From NCBI GenBank assembly GCA_042663485.1, contig JBHTAF010000002.1: DNA of 64,000 nucleotides. The stretch is one strand, 5' to 3'. Numbering within the stretch: position 1 is the first letter of the stretch; every line of letters starts with the position of its first letter. A program made the translations under genes and the position numbers. Origin of the DNA: Natronosalvus sp042663485. Lineage in GTDB: Archaea; Halobacteriota; Halobacteria; Halobacteriales; Natrialbaceae. The notes under the pieces are model-generated. The model made no database searches. It saw only the letters and a program-made list of their open reading frames with translations, and was not told the origin of the DNA. Shown here in pieces: positions 33,257-42,934 of this stretch.

Positions 33257-34675
33257 ATGCGCCGTTCGCTCACCATCGGTCTCCTACTCGTCGCGCTGAG
33301 TCTCGTCCTCGTCGGTGGTCCGTCGGCGTTGCTCTCGCCGTCGACGGAAGACGTCGCACCCGAGACGAGCGAGGACCCCGAAATCGAACTCGTCACCTTC
33401 GAAGACTCCGAGAGCGCGATCTGGGCGTACATGAGCCCGAGCAAGACGCACAAGAAACACAGCCCGCTCAACGTCTTCGTTCGGGGCGACAGCGACGAGG
33501 TCGTCCGCCTGCTCCAGGAGGAAGCCGACGGCGACTGGGAGGAACTCGAGGAAGACGAACAGGACGCCGACGCCGACACCTATGCGGTGTTCGGGGGGAA
33601 CGAAACGAACGAAACCGCCAACGGGACCGACGAAGTCAACAGAACCAACGGAACCACCGAGACCGACGAAAACGAAACCAACGAAACCGCGAACGAAACC
33701 GGACTCGAGTCCATCAACCGGCAGATCGCTACCACCACGAACTGGGGCGAAACCGCGGGCGGAACTCGATACGCCTGGATCGATCCCGGTCCCGACGAGC
33801 CAGCCTACTGGGCCACCGAAACAGTGCAACTCGACGACGGCACCTACTACGGTCAGCGGACCCACATCCGGGTCTACGCGAGCCCCAACCCCGACGACCA
33901 GTGGGTCGCTATGCAAGCCCACAGCGAGCACTTCGACTGGTTCACCCTCCGCCACCGCGTCGACGGCGTCGAGAACGCCCAACTCGAGGTCGAACGCGAG
34001 TTCATGGCCCTCCCGCAGGTCGATCCGAAGGAGGACGTCGTCCGCCGGAACGTGGACAACGCCGGCCCCTCCGACGCCGACGGTTGGGCGACCAAAGTCG
34101 ATCTAATTGGCCTCCTCGTCCTTCCGATATTCGGGCTCGCCGCCGGACGGGAAATCGTCGAGCGCACCCCCCGACCCCTCGAGGACCGTCTCACGGAGGT
34201 CGACAAGCGACGGCTCGCCGCCGCCTACGACCGGATCGAGGTTCGCCACCCCATCCTGGCGGGGACCATCGTCGCACTGTTTCTCGGCGTTCGCGTCGCC
34301 GGCATCGCCCTCGAGCAGTGGGCCACATTCCTCACGATGCACAACATCGCGGCGCTCCTGTATCCGGTGATAGCGCTGGGCATCCCCATCGCCACCTACC
34401 TGATCGCCCGCGGCCTCGAGTCCAGGCTCGACGCAGCCGTCGCGGCCTCGATCTCGCTCGCGGCGGCGATGTGGATCGACTACGGAATGGTTGGCGTCAG
34501 TTCGCTCCCCATTGACATCGTACTCCAGCGGATGCTCGTGATCGTCGCCATCGGGCTCATCGCCGGCGGGGCCGCCCGACGAGCGACTCGAGACCGCGTC
34601 CTGAACGACATGCTGCTGGTCGGCGTCGCGATGTGGGGGCTCGTGCTGGTCGGCACGCTGTTCGGATACTTCTGA
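33257..34675 (+). CDS. Membrane protein with sequon-rich surface region, unknown
   Basis: The 472-residue protein has an N-terminal signal or anchor (about residues 1-27), an extracytoplasmic domain of about 240 residues and five or six membrane helices in the C-terminal third (for example LIGLLVLPIFGLAAGREIV, ILAGTIVALFLGVRVAGIAL, LLYPVIALGIPIATYLIARG). Residues 115-148 contain eight N-x-T sequons (N115, 118, 122, 128, 131, 139, 142, 146), likely a heavily N-glycosylated stalk. No family is recognised. It follows amt by 165 bases on the same strand. Confidence 0.8.
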   Translation: MRRSLTIGLLLVALSLVLVGGPSALLSPSTEDVAPETSEDPEIELVTFEDSESAIWAYMSPSKTHKKHSPLNVFVRGDSDEVVRLLQEEADGDWEELEEDEQDADADTYAVFGGNETNETANGTDEVNRTNGTTETDENETNETANETGLESINRQIATTTNWGETAGGTRYAWIDPGPDEPAYWATETVQLDDGTYYGQRTHIRVYASPNPDDQWVAMQAHSEHFDWFTLRHRVDGVENAQLEVEREFMALPQVDPKEDVVRRNVDNAGPSDADGWATKVDLIGLLVLPIFGLAAGREIVERTPRPLEDRLTEVDKRRLAAAYDRIEVRHPILAGTIVALFLGVRVAGIALEQWATFLTMHNIAALLYPVIALGIPIATYLIARGLESRLDAAVAASISLAAAMWIDYGMVGVSSLPIDIVLQRMLVIVAIGLIAGGAARRATRDRVLNDMLLVGVAMWGLVLVGTLFGYF

Positions 34676-34750
34676 ACGCGGCGCCGTCAGCACTCGAGGC
34701 AGAGCGAAGGGCGAAGGCCTCCAGGCCGAGTGAGAATAGCGTAACGCGGC

Positions 34751-36148
34751 TCAGTCGTCCGCTTGCGCCGGTTTCGGATCAGCACCTGCTCCGGTCTCGA
34801 ACGCGTCGTCCTCGAGTCGCGGGAAGTGACCGATGGTGTCTGCGCGGAACGCCTCCTCGTCGAAGGTGTAGTCCTCCTCGAAGAAGTCGACGACCGTCTT
34901 CGCGTCCTGCATCGCGTTCTTCAGGCTGGTCGAAGCCCCCGGGGAGGGCGTGATGTTGAAGATGATGTCGTCGCCGACGATCTTCGCCTCGCCCATATCG
35001 AGGGACTTCTTCTTCGTGTCGACGATCTGGGGGCGTACGCCGCCGTAGCCCTTCGCCCGCTCGATATCCTCGAGTTCCGCGCTCGGGACGACCTTCTGGA
35101 CGTGCGGGAGGAACGACTTCGGGCCGACCTCGGGCAGGTCGTAGACGAGGTTCCGGAGCACGTAGGGGAGGAGGATGCGATCGGAGAGGATGTTGGCGTA
35201 GCTGGCGAACGCCGCGACGTTCAGCCCGAACACGTCGAGGAAGTCCTCGACCGTCGATAGGCGACCGCGTTCGAGCGTCGGCACGAGCTTCGCGGTCGGT
35301 CCGAAGCGGGTGATCGAGGGGTCGTGTACGTCCGCGTCGCCGTGGACCGCGGCGAAGGGGAGTTTCTTCATCTGCAGGGTGTAGACCTTGCCGTTGAGGA
35401 AGTTCTCGGCCAGGAAGAAGCTACCTGCGATGGGGAGCAAGACCTTGTCCTCGCCATAGCCGAGTTCCTTGGCGATCTGGAGGCTGTGTGAGCCGGCGGC
35501 GACGACCGCGACGTCGCAATCGAACTTGCCGCGGGCCGTGTCGAGGGTGTAGCCCTCGTACGTCTCGGTCAGGTCGGTGACCTGGGTGCCCGTGAAGACG
35601 TCGACGCTGGCCTCCTGGCGGGCGTTGTCGACGAGCGATTTGGCGACCTCGCCGTAGTCGACGACGTAGCCGTCGGGCGTCTGCAGGGCCAGCAGGTCTT
35701 TGGCGGGATCGCGACCCTCGACGACCTTCGGCTCGAGTTCGCCGATTTCCTCGCGACCGATCGGGCGCAGCTTCGGAAAGAGGTCGCCGAAGCCCTCGTC
35801 GTGGTAGCGAGCCTCGAGTTCGGCGACCTCGTCGTCACCGACGCCGAGTACCATCTTCGAACGCTTCGAGTGAATCTCGCGTTCCGGGTCGTGGTGCTCG
35901 AGGTAGCCGGCGAGGATCTCGGCGCCTTCCTTGACCTTCTCGGCCTTCTCGAGGGTGTAGTTGGTCTCGATGTCTCCGAAGTGCAGGGTCTGGGAGTTGT
36001 TCGTGTGGTGGGAGTTGATCGCCGAGATTTCGGCTTCCTTCTCGAGCAAGGCGATCGACTCGATGTCGGTGAACTTCGCGGTCGTGTACAGGAGCGACGC
36101 GCCACTGATTCCACCGCCGACGATAACGAGGTCGTATTTGCCTGACAT
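34751..36148 (-). CDS. mqo: FAD-dependent malate:quinone oxidoreductase-like enzyme
   Basis: The 465-residue protein begins YDLVIVGGGISGASLLYTTA, the FAD-binding GxGxxG loop, and continues with SIALLEKEAEISAINSHHTNNSQTLHFGDIETNYT, which is the malate:quinone oxidoreductase signature region. VVAAGSHSLQIAKELGYG and the C-terminal ITPSPGASTSLKNAMQDAKTV also fit. It would oxidise malate to oxaloacetate and pass electrons to quinone at the membrane, bypassing NAD malate dehydrogenase. L-2-hydroxyglutarate oxidase is a less likely alternative. It is convergent with the membrane protein gene. Confidence 0.85.
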   Translation of the reverse strand: MSGKYDLVIVGGGISGASLLYTTAKFTDIESIALLEKEAEISAINSHHTNNSQTLHFGDIETNYTLEKAEKVKEGAEILAGYLEHHDPEREIHSKRSKMVLGVGDDEVAELEARYHDEGFGDLFPKLRPIGREEIGELEPKVVEGRDPAKDLLALQTPDGYVVDYGEVAKSLVDNARQEASVDVFTGTQVTDLTETYEGYTLDTARGKFDCDVAVVAAGSHSLQIAKELGYGEDKVLLPIAGSFFLAENFLNGKVYTLQMKKLPFAAVHGDADVHDPSITRFGPTAKLVPTLERGRLSTVEDFLDVFGLNVAAFASYANILSDRILLPYVLRNLVYDLPEVGPKSFLPHVQKVVPSAELEDIERAKGYGGVRPQIVDTKKKSLDMGEAKIVGDDIIFNITPSPGASTSLKNAMQDAKTVVDFFEEDYTFDEEAFRADTIGHFPRLEDDAFETGAGADPKPAQADD

Positions 36149-36309
36149 GCGTGGTACTGGTGGTTGTCTGAACTACGGACCTGCTCCGGTTTAAGTCATG
36201 TTTTATCGGCACGTGTGCCATCAACGATTGTCAGAAGGCGTTTCGACGATCGTAGAAGAACGCGGCAATTGACGTCGAGCGATTCAGTCTGCTCCGACGA
36301 TCGAACGGT

Positions 36310-38208
36310 TCAGTCCCGTCCGTGCCTCGTCACGCACCGCGAGAGTCCGATCAACTCCACGGGTTCGGAGTTGTCCGGCGAGTAGACTACCATCTGCCCC
36401 TTCTCCATGTAGGGGACCTTCGACTCGAGGTCGCTCGGAATGTTGACGCTCTTGATCGCGTCCTCGTCGCCCAGGTTGAGGACGACGGTCGTGTTGATCT
36501 GTTTGAAGACCGCGTCGTGAATGTCCTGGGGGTCCTGGGTGATCAAGAAGAGTCCCAGACGCTCCTTTCGGCCCTGTTTGGCGGCCTCGGTGAACTTCGT
36601 GATGACCTTCCGGGCCTGCACGCTGTCGGCGTCGGTGAGGAAGTTGTGCGCCTCGTCCATTCCCAGAATCAGGGGCGTCTCCTTGATCCGGTCGAAGTCC
36701 GGGTCGTTCGACAGTTTCTGGTCGATCAGCAGGCTCGAGAGCGCGAGGACGACCGCCTCCGTCGCCCGCGAGTCGTTGATGTGGTAGGTCGGAACGACGC
36801 TCAGTTGCCCGGGCGCGACGAACTCCGAAATCAGGTCCGTGATCGGACGCGCGTCCTGGTCGAACACGTCGTCGAACCCGAAGACGCGCCGCCGAACGGC
36901 GTCGTACGTCGCCTCGTGGACCCGACCCGACTCGTCGAGTTCCTCCCGCAGAGCCGGGTCGTCGAGGAAGGATTTGAAGCCCGCGTAGCTCGCGCTCGAC
37001 GTTTCTTTGAAGTACCGGTCGAGCAGGTACGTGAGTCCCCCGTACTGATTGTCGTTGAGCGACCCGCCCGAGACCAGCCACGGCCGGGAGCGACACATCG
37101 AGAACGGGATGGTGAACTCAACCTGTTCGGCGCGGTGGTGACCTGCGGCGTAGCTCGAGTCCCCTACTTTCGGAACGAACGCCGTCGTGTCGTCGTGGCC
37201 ACCGTAGGCGATGCCCTCGCGCTCGAGGCGGCGGGCGAAGTCGTCCCCGGCCTCGAGGTCCGGGTTGTCGTCGTGCATCTGGGCGTACTCGTCCTGGGGG
37301 TCGAACTGGACGACCGCGGGCGTGACCTCCCGGCCGTCGGCCATCGGATACCGGCGCTCCTCGGCCAGATACTGCCGCAGGATATTCTTCGCGCCGTGGG
37401 TCTTCCCGGAGCCCGTCCCGCCAGCGATCAGCGTGTGCCGGAAGACGAGTGGGTCGCCCGAGTCGTAGTCGTCCTTGAGCCGGTAGTCGATGGTCGGCGG
37501 CGAGGCGTTCGTCCGGACCTTCTCCCCGCCAACCGAAAGGTGGCCGAGGAAGACGCCCTCCTCGGGCATCTTCAGCCCGGTCTTGATCTCGTCGGTGTCG
37601 CTGGCTTCCTGGATCACCGTCTGGGGTTTGGGCACCCGGTCGGTCATCCGGCGCTTGAGTTCGCCGTCGTCGCCGGACGACGTCCGGCTGCTCGCGGAGC
37701 TGGGCTCCGCGCTGTCGTCGTAGAGAACGGCGATCGGCTCGAGTTCCGCGACGAATTTGAAATCGGCCTCGTCGTCGGGGTCGAAGCCGCCGCCGTGCAT
37801 CGCCCGCCGGGCGTGGATTTCCGTCGCGTCGTCTGCGTGGTACTGCTGGGCGTACTCGAGGCCCGCGATCTGGCAGAACAGGCGCTCGCCGTCGGGGTAG
37901 CTCGCGAGGACGTACGTTCCCAGCCGGATATCGGAGCGATTGTCGGCGGTGACGTACGCCCGCAGGGTCGTCTCGTCGCCGTCCGTCGAGACGCGCAGGC
38001 CCTGCGAGACGCAGATGGTCCCGATACCGCTCTCCCGGCCGCGCGGTTCGACGGCGGTTCGCTCGAAGTCGCTATCGGTCGTCCCGCTACTCGTGTCCGC
38101 GCCCGCGTTCGCGCTCGCAGACGCCGACTCCGCCGCTTCCGACTCGTCGTCGGCCGCCTCGCTCGAGGCGTCGGCGTCGAACGCCTCGAAGTCACCCAGG
38201 TCAGTCAT
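36310..38208 (-). CDS. herA: HerA-like DNA translocase/ATPase
   Basis: The 632-residue protein starts with an acidic, Ala/Ser/Asp-rich tail of about 50 residues, then a beta-rich HAS-barrel-like domain (about residues 60-215), then a HerA/FtsK-type motor: HTLIAGGTGSGKTHGAKNIL near residue 255-275 (Walker A) and LILGMDEAHNFL near 505-520 (Walker B), with QDPQDIHDAV and LGDEDAIKSVNIP following. HerA works with NurA and Mre11-Rad50 in end resection. No nurA is in the window, and mre11-rad50 lie 10-14 kb downstream. Other archaeal DUF87 ATPases remain possible. Confidence 0.82.
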   Translation of the reverse strand: MTDLGDFEAFDADASSEAADDESEAAESASASANAGADTSSGTTDSDFERTAVEPRGRESGIGTICVSQGLRVSTDGDETTLRAYVTADNRSDIRLGTYVLASYPDGERLFCQIAGLEYAQQYHADDATEIHARRAMHGGGFDPDDEADFKFVAELEPIAVLYDDSAEPSSASSRTSSGDDGELKRRMTDRVPKPQTVIQEASDTDEIKTGLKMPEEGVFLGHLSVGGEKVRTNASPPTIDYRLKDDYDSGDPLVFRHTLIAGGTGSGKTHGAKNILRQYLAEERRYPMADGREVTPAVVQFDPQDEYAQMHDDNPDLEAGDDFARRLEREGIAYGGHDDTTAFVPKVGDSSYAAGHHRAEQVEFTIPFSMCRSRPWLVSGGSLNDNQYGGLTYLLDRYFKETSSASYAGFKSFLDDPALREELDESGRVHEATYDAVRRRVFGFDDVFDQDARPITDLISEFVAPGQLSVVPTYHINDSRATEAVVLALSSLLIDQKLSNDPDFDRIKETPLILGMDEAHNFLTDADSVQARKVITKFTEAAKQGRKERLGLFLITQDPQDIHDAVFKQINTTVVLNLGDEDAIKSVNIPSDLESKVPYMEKGQMVVYSPDNSEPVELIGLSRCVTRHGRD

Positions 38209-38505
38209 ACACTCAGGTCAACTGATGGGAGCTACAAACACGTTTCCCTCCGAACGTTCACGAGTGAAAAAGCCTCCTCTCGATCGACAACCGCGTCAGG
38301 ACCTCTGTCACGGCGAAAATGGGCGTGACGTTCGGGGAGCGTCCGATAGATCGGTCGCTCGAGGCCGAGGCGGGAACGGCAGCGGGCACCGACACCCTCG
38401 ATGAAGTGACGGATACGGTCGCTCGAGCGCGTGACGCGGCCGCGTTCGGTTCCAACAGGCGAGTGTCTGCCGTTGACTTAACCGAGGTGGACTCCGAGAA
38501 GCCGT

Positions 38506-39162
38506 ATGACTCCACCGGATGTACGGACCCGTCGACGGTTCATTCAACTCGCTGCCGCGGCGAGCGCGACGGTCTCCCTCGCCGGGTGCGCCGGACCATC
38601 GGGAGACGGCGAACCCGAAGCCGAGGAGGGAACCGGAAACGGACAGGATCAGAACACGGACGACGAACACGAGGCGACCGAAAATGAGTCCGACGAGGGA
38701 GCAGGCGACGAGATCGGAGCTGACGAGGAGACGGACGCCGAGCGCGAGGCGGAGAACGAGACCAAGGGTGCCGAAAACGAGACGGACGGCGACGGAAACG
38801 AAACCAGCGCCGATGAAAACGAGACCAGCGCCGACGACTGGAACGACGTCGACAGCATCACCCTCGGCGCGAACGAGAACGGGTGGAACGGTCGCTCGCC
38901 CGGCCTCATCGAGGGCGTGACGAATCCGACCCTCGAACTGTACGCCGGACGGGAGTACGAACTCACCTGGATCAACAACGACGGCCAGCAACACGAGTTC
39001 GTCATCGTCGGCGAGACGGGACCGCTCGAGGGAACGGAAGCCGACGACGAACAGTCCGAATCGTACGGCCTCTCGTTCGAGGCCACGGCGGACATGGTCG
39101 AGTACCAGTGCGGGATCCACACCGAATCGATGACCGGTGATATAGTGATTCGCGAGGAGTAG
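38506..39162 (+). CDS. Halocyanin-like blue copper lipoprotein
   Basis: The 218-residue protein has a Tat signal with lipobox (RRRFIQLAAAASATVSLAGC), a long acidic linker with several N-E-T sequons (about residues 30-110), and a cupredoxin domain (about 111-218). Copper ligands are visible: the His in GQQHEFVIV, and Cys, His and Met in YQCGIHTESM (pattern C-x2-H-x3-M). It would carry electrons at the outer face of the membrane. Family members such as halocyanin have this build. It stands alone; HerA diverges upstream. Confidence 0.88.
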   Translation: MTPPDVRTRRRFIQLAAAASATVSLAGCAGPSGDGEPEAEEGTGNGQDQNTDDEHEATENESDEGAGDEIGADEETDAEREAENETKGAENETDGDGNETSADENETSADDWNDVDSITLGANENGWNGRSPGLIEGVTNPTLELYAGREYELTWINNDGQQHEFVIVGETGPLEGTEADDEQSESYGLSFEATADMVEYQCGIHTESMTGDIVIREE

Positions 39163-39241
39163 CGTCGCTCTTACAGCGGTCAGGCTCGAAACTTCGAGCC
39201 GACTGACTCCACGTGAACTACCCTGCCCTACTCGCTCACGG

Positions 39242-39928
39242 CTAATCCAGGCTCGCTCGAGTCTCCTTTACCGAAATCCGGTGCGTACAGGTGAACGGCT
39301 CGTCGTCGGTTTCGGACGAGAGCGTGACGGTCGTCTCCTCGGGGACCGATTCGACGATCTCGTCGAAGTCGTACTCGGCGGGTGGACACACGATGTAGTC
39401 GCCGTCACTGTCCGTCTCGGTCCGGACGGTGATACCGGCGTCCCAGTTCTCGCCGTATCCCGAGGCACCCGCGGAAATCCACCACGAATCCGGGTCGGTG
39501 AGTTCGAGGTCGACTCGTTCGTCCGCCGCCTCGAGGGCGATATCGGCGGCCGCCCTGGCACACTCCTGATGGAGGCGATCCGTTTCTTCGACGGCGACCG
39601 TTTCCTCGATTGGATCCGCCTGGCCGGGAGACCATCGCTGATCGTATTGACGGCAGGCTCTGGAGTCTTCATACGATTCCTCGTTTTCGGAGAACGAATC
39701 GTCTCGAGTGGCGTCGTCGTTTCCGGATGCGTCTGTCCCCCCGGAAGTACTTTTGTCCTCGTGGGCCCCTTCGTCGTCCGACGAACCGTCACCGTCGTCG
39801 CTGTCGGAATCGTTCGACTCAGCGGTTCGCTCCGAACTGGGGTTTCCGGTTCGCTCACCGAGACAGCCCGAAACCACGACGGCACCGACGCTCTCGAGGA
39901 GCGTACGGCGGGAGGGGTTCGTCGCCAT
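39242..39928 (-). CDS. Hypothetical Tat-type lipoprotein
   Basis: The 228-residue protein starts MATNPSRRTLLESVGAVVVSGC, a twin-arginine-like signal with a lipobox. Ser/Asp/Glu-rich sequence follows (about residues 25-85), then a folded domain with cysteines in SRACRQYDQRW, HQECARAAADI, DYIVCPPAEYD and PFTCTHRISV, which could form two disulfides. No family is recognised. It is convergent with the halocyanin-like gene and its upstream side is a long non-coding region. Confidence 0.7.
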   Translation of the reverse strand: MATNPSRRTLLESVGAVVVSGCLGERTGNPSSERTAESNDSDSDDGDGSSDDEGAHEDKSTSGGTDASGNDDATRDDSFSENEESYEDSRACRQYDQRWSPGQADPIEETVAVEETDRLHQECARAAADIALEAADERVDLELTDPDSWWISAGASGYGENWDAGITVRTETDSDGDYIVCPPAEYDFDEIVESVPEETTVTLSSETDDEPFTCTHRISVKETRASLD

Positions 39929-40293
39929 ATTCAAAATCCCCAACATGACGTGATAAGTCTTCAGGTGGCTCGAGCGCTCACTTTCGGGCCGGGTGGTGTC
40001 GCGGGAACGACGAGAATGAGGACACGCTGGTTCCTGTAGCAGCAGTGGCTCTGGTGAACGATGTGGCGCTCGTTCGGTGACACCAGCAAAGGAGGTCGAG
40101 AGGGGAACGGTCGGTCGAGCAGTACGCGACTTCGGGCGCCACCGCAACGCCGTGGACACCACTCAAGCGTATAGGTCACATTACTATACATTCGATAGTA
40201 AGACTAGTGCCGTGATTATCCGGAACTCGAGGGAACAGAAACGACTGACGAACAGTGTCCGAGAAACAGTTTGGTAAGTGAGTGAGGAGCGAC
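39929..40293. other. Non-coding region between a lipoprotein gene and sufD
   Basis: These 365 bases contain no supported gene. The part near the lipoprotein start has a possible promoter (ACTTATCACG on the minus strand, near 39950-39960). An inverted repeat lies at 40181-40201. The remainder has ordinary GC content and only short unsupported frames. It also holds the 3' end of the suf transcript. Confidence 0.55.
40181..40201. promoter_or_regulatory. Perfect 7-base inverted repeat
   Basis: TTACTAT-ACATTCG-ATAGTAA is perfectly symmetric with a 7-base spacer and sits in an AT-rich island about 93 bases after the sufD stop and 253 bases before the lipoprotein ATG. It resembles an operator for a dimeric regulator more than a terminator, as no T-run follows. 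Its gene is uncertain. Confidence 0.4.
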
Positions 40294-41502
40294 CTACTCG
40301 AGACGCGCCTGAATCAGGTCCTCGAGGTCCTCGCGCAGCTCGTCGACGGCGACTTCCTCGAGCACGGGCACGAAGAAGCCCTCCACCAGCATGTTGCGCG
40401 CGAGCCGCGGCGAGACGCCGCGCGAGGTCATGTAGAGCAGGTCCTCGGCGTCGATCTGGCCGACCGTCGCGGAGTGACTGGCCTCGGTGTCGTGGTTGTT
40501 GATGATGAGCTTCGGCGAGGCGTCGGCCTCGGACTCGTCGCTCAGCATCAGGGTGTTCTCGCGCTGGTAGGAACTCGTGTCCCAGGCGTCCTTGCCGACG
40601 TCCTGGACCCCCTCGTAGACCGAACGGGCGGTGTCGTCGGTGACGCCGCGGGTCACGAGGTCCGCGGTCGTGTGCTCGGCGCGGTGCCAGACCTTCGCGT
40701 CGATGTCGAAGTGCTGGTCGTCGTGGCCGAAGAAGGCCCCGACGATCTGGGTCTCCGAGGAGTCCCCGGAGAGCAGGGTCGAGGTCTCGGTCTTCGTGAG
40801 CTTCGTCCCGATGTTGCCCTCGATCCAGTTGATCGTGGCGTAGGTGTCGGTCTCGCCGCGTTTGGCGCTGAAGCAGTACGACTCCTCCGAGAGGTTCTGG
40901 AGGCTCCCGTACTGGACGTAGCTGTTCTCGCCGGCGGCGATCTCGACGATGCCGCTGTAGTATTGCTCCTCGTCGAGTTCCGTCCCCGTGGACTGACGCT
41001 CGAGAATCGTCACCGAACTCGAGTCCTCGGTGACGACGAGGGTGTAGTTGAACAGCGACCGGGAGTGCATCTCGGTCCGAATCGTGACGTCCTCGGCGTC
41101 GACGCCCTCGGGGACGTAGATCACGGTCCCGGTGCTGAACAGCGCCGTCGACAGCGCCGTCAGGTAGTTCTCCTGGGGATCGACGATGGAGCCGAAGTGC
41201 TCGCGCACGAGGTCTTCGTGCTTGTCGAGGGCCTCCGCCCACGGGAGCACGTCGACCTCGTCGGGGCCGACCTGGTCTTTCTCCTCGGCCGCGTTGAGCG
41301 GGTCGACCAGGGACTCGAAGTCCAGTCCGTGGAGGTTCGTCCAGTTGCGACCCGGCGTCCGGATCACGTCGGGCATGTCCAGTTCGTCGAGGGCCTCGAG
41401 AGCCTCGAGACGGGTCTCGAGCATCCACTCGGGTTCCTCGAGGTCCCCCGAAATCTCGCGTACCTGTTCCGGCGTCAGATTGGCGTGTACCTGCGTGCTC
41501 AT
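40294..41502 (-). CDS. sufD: Fe-S cluster assembly protein SufD
   Basis: This 402-residue protein is the SufD member of the SufBC2D scaffold. Its C-terminal beta-helix contains HASL-type repeats and GQIDAEDLLYMTSRGVSPRLARNMLVEGFFVPVLEE, the family's 'G.ID.E.LFYL.SRG' end motif. Early sequence NWTNLHGLDFESLVDP is typical of archaeal SufD. It is the last gene of the sufC-sufB-sufD unit; its ATG follows the sufB stop by one base. It forms the scaffold with SufB to build clusters in the cytosol. Confidence 0.93.
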   Translation of the reverse strand: MSTQVHANLTPEQVREISGDLEEPEWMLETRLEALEALDELDMPDVIRTPGRNWTNLHGLDFESLVDPLNAAEEKDQVGPDEVDVLPWAEALDKHEDLVREHFGSIVDPQENYLTALSTALFSTGTVIYVPEGVDAEDVTIRTEMHSRSLFNYTLVVTEDSSSVTILERQSTGTELDEEQYYSGIVEIAAGENSYVQYGSLQNLSEESYCFSAKRGETDTYATINWIEGNIGTKLTKTETSTLLSGDSSETQIVGAFFGHDDQHFDIDAKVWHRAEHTTADLVTRGVTDDTARSVYEGVQDVGKDAWDTSSYQRENTLMLSDESEADASPKLIINNHDTEASHSATVGQIDAEDLLYMTSRGVSPRLARNMLVEGFFVPVLEEVAVDELREDLEDLIQARLE

Positions 41503-41503
41503 G

Positions 41504-42934
41504 TTATCCGAGGCTTCCCTCCATCTCGAGTTCGATGAGGCGGTTGAGTTCGACCGCGTACTCGATGGGCAGTTCCTCCGTGATGGGTTCGATGAACCCG
41601 GCGACGATCATCTTCTTCGCGTCGTCGTCGTCCAGTCCACGAGACTGGAGGTAGAAGATGTCCTCGTCGCCGATCTTGCCGACGGTGGCCTCGTGGGCGA
41701 CGTCGACCTTCGACTCCTCGATCTCCATGTACGGCATGGTGTCGGAAGTCGACTCGTTGTCGAACATCAACGCGTCACACTCCACCGCGGTGGAGGAGTT
41801 CTCCGCGCCGTCGGCGATGTGGACCAATCCTCTGTAATTGGTGCGGCCGCCGTCCTTCGAGATGGACTTCGACTCGATCGTCGACTTCGTGTCCGGCGCG
41901 TTGTGGTAGACCTTCGCGCCGGTGTCGATGTTCTGACCCTCGCCCGCGAAGGCGATGGTGATGTGCGTATCGGTGGCGCCGCGACCTTTGAGGATCGAAC
42001 ACGGGTAGAGCATGGTGGCCTTCGAGCCCATCGAGCCCGAAACCCACTCCATCGTCCCGTCGGCCTCGACGATGGCGCGCTTGGTGTTGAGGTTGTAGGT
42101 GTTCTTCGACCAGTTCTGCACGGTGGAGTACTGGACGTGCGCACCTTCCTTGACGAAGACTTCGACGCCCCCGCTGTGGAGGTTGTGCTTGCCGTACTTC
42201 GGAGCCGAACAGCCCTCGATGTAGTGGACCTCCGAACCGGGTTCGGCGACGATGAGCGTGTGCTCGAACTGGCCCATACCCTCGCTGTTCATCCGGAAGT
42301 ACGCCTGGACCGGCATCTCGACGGTTACGTCCTCGGGGACGTAGACGAACGAGCCGCCAGACCAGACCGCGCCGTGGAGCGCGGCGAACTTGTTGTCGCT
42401 CGGGGGGACGCAAGTCGTCATGAAGTGTTCCTTGACGATCTCGGGGTGCTCCTTGACCGCCTGGTCCATGTTCATGAAGATGACCCCCTTCTCCTCCCAC
42501 TGTTCTTGCATGTTCTGGTAGACGACCTCGGACTCGTACTGCGCGCCGACGCCCGAGAGCGCCTTCCGCTCGGCCTCCGGAATGCCGAGCTGTTCGAACG
42601 TGTCCTTGATGTCGTCGGGGAGTTCGTCCCAGTCGTCGACGCCTTCGCGCTTGTCGACGTCCGGGCGGATGTAGGGGACGATCTCTTCGATGTCGAGCTC
42701 GGTCAGGTCTGGCTGGCCGGGCCAGTCCGTCGGGAGCGGCATCGCGTGGTACTGCCGAAGCGCGCGCAGGCGGCGCTCGCGCATCCAGTCGGGTTCGTCC
42801 TTGTCGTCGCTGATGAGGTTGACGACTTCTTCGGTCAACCCCTTCCCCGATTTGACGGCCGAGCGCTCTTCTTTCTTGAACTCGAACCTGGCTTCGGTGT
42901 CGGTGTCTTTGAGGTGGTCTTGTTCTGAACTCAT
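41504..42934 (-). CDS. sufB: Fe-S cluster assembly protein SufB
   Basis: The 476-residue protein carries VPEDVTVEMPVQAYFRMNSE, the SufB core motif GCSAPKYGKHNLHSGGVEVFVKEGA near residues 235-260, MGSKATMLYPCSILKGRGATD, and the end motif KIGDEDIFYLQSRGLDDDDAKKMIVAGF. It is the central scaffold subunit where the cluster forms. The conserved cysteine of GCSAP is present. It begins 61 bases after the sufC stop and is followed directly by sufD. Length is normal for archaea. Confidence 0.95.
   Translation of the reverse strand: MSSEQDHLKDTDTEARFEFKKEERSAVKSGKGLTEEVVNLISDDKDEPDWMRERRLRALRQYHAMPLPTDWPGQPDLTELDIEEIVPYIRPDVDKREGVDDWDELPDDIKDTFEQLGIPEAERKALSGVGAQYESEVVYQNMQEQWEEKGVIFMNMDQAVKEHPEIVKEHFMTTCVPPSDNKFAALHGAVWSGGSFVYVPEDVTVEMPVQAYFRMNSEGMGQFEHTLIVAEPGSEVHYIEGCSAPKYGKHNLHSGGVEVFVKEGAHVQYSTVQNWSKNTYNLNTKRAIVEADGTMEWVSGSMGSKATMLYPCSILKGRGATDTHITIAFAGEGQNIDTGAKVYHNAPDTKSTIESKSISKDGGRTNYRGLVHIADGAENSSTAVECDALMFDNESTSDTMPYMEIEESKVDVAHEATVGKIGDEDIFYLQSRGLDDDDAKKMIVAGFIEPITEELPIEYAVELNRLIELEMEGSLG

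Noticed and set aside
36322..38328. A 668-codon open frame on the plus strand.
   Set aside because: It is the antisense shadow of herA, rich in Arg/Val, with no motif; the minus-strand frame has Walker A and B.
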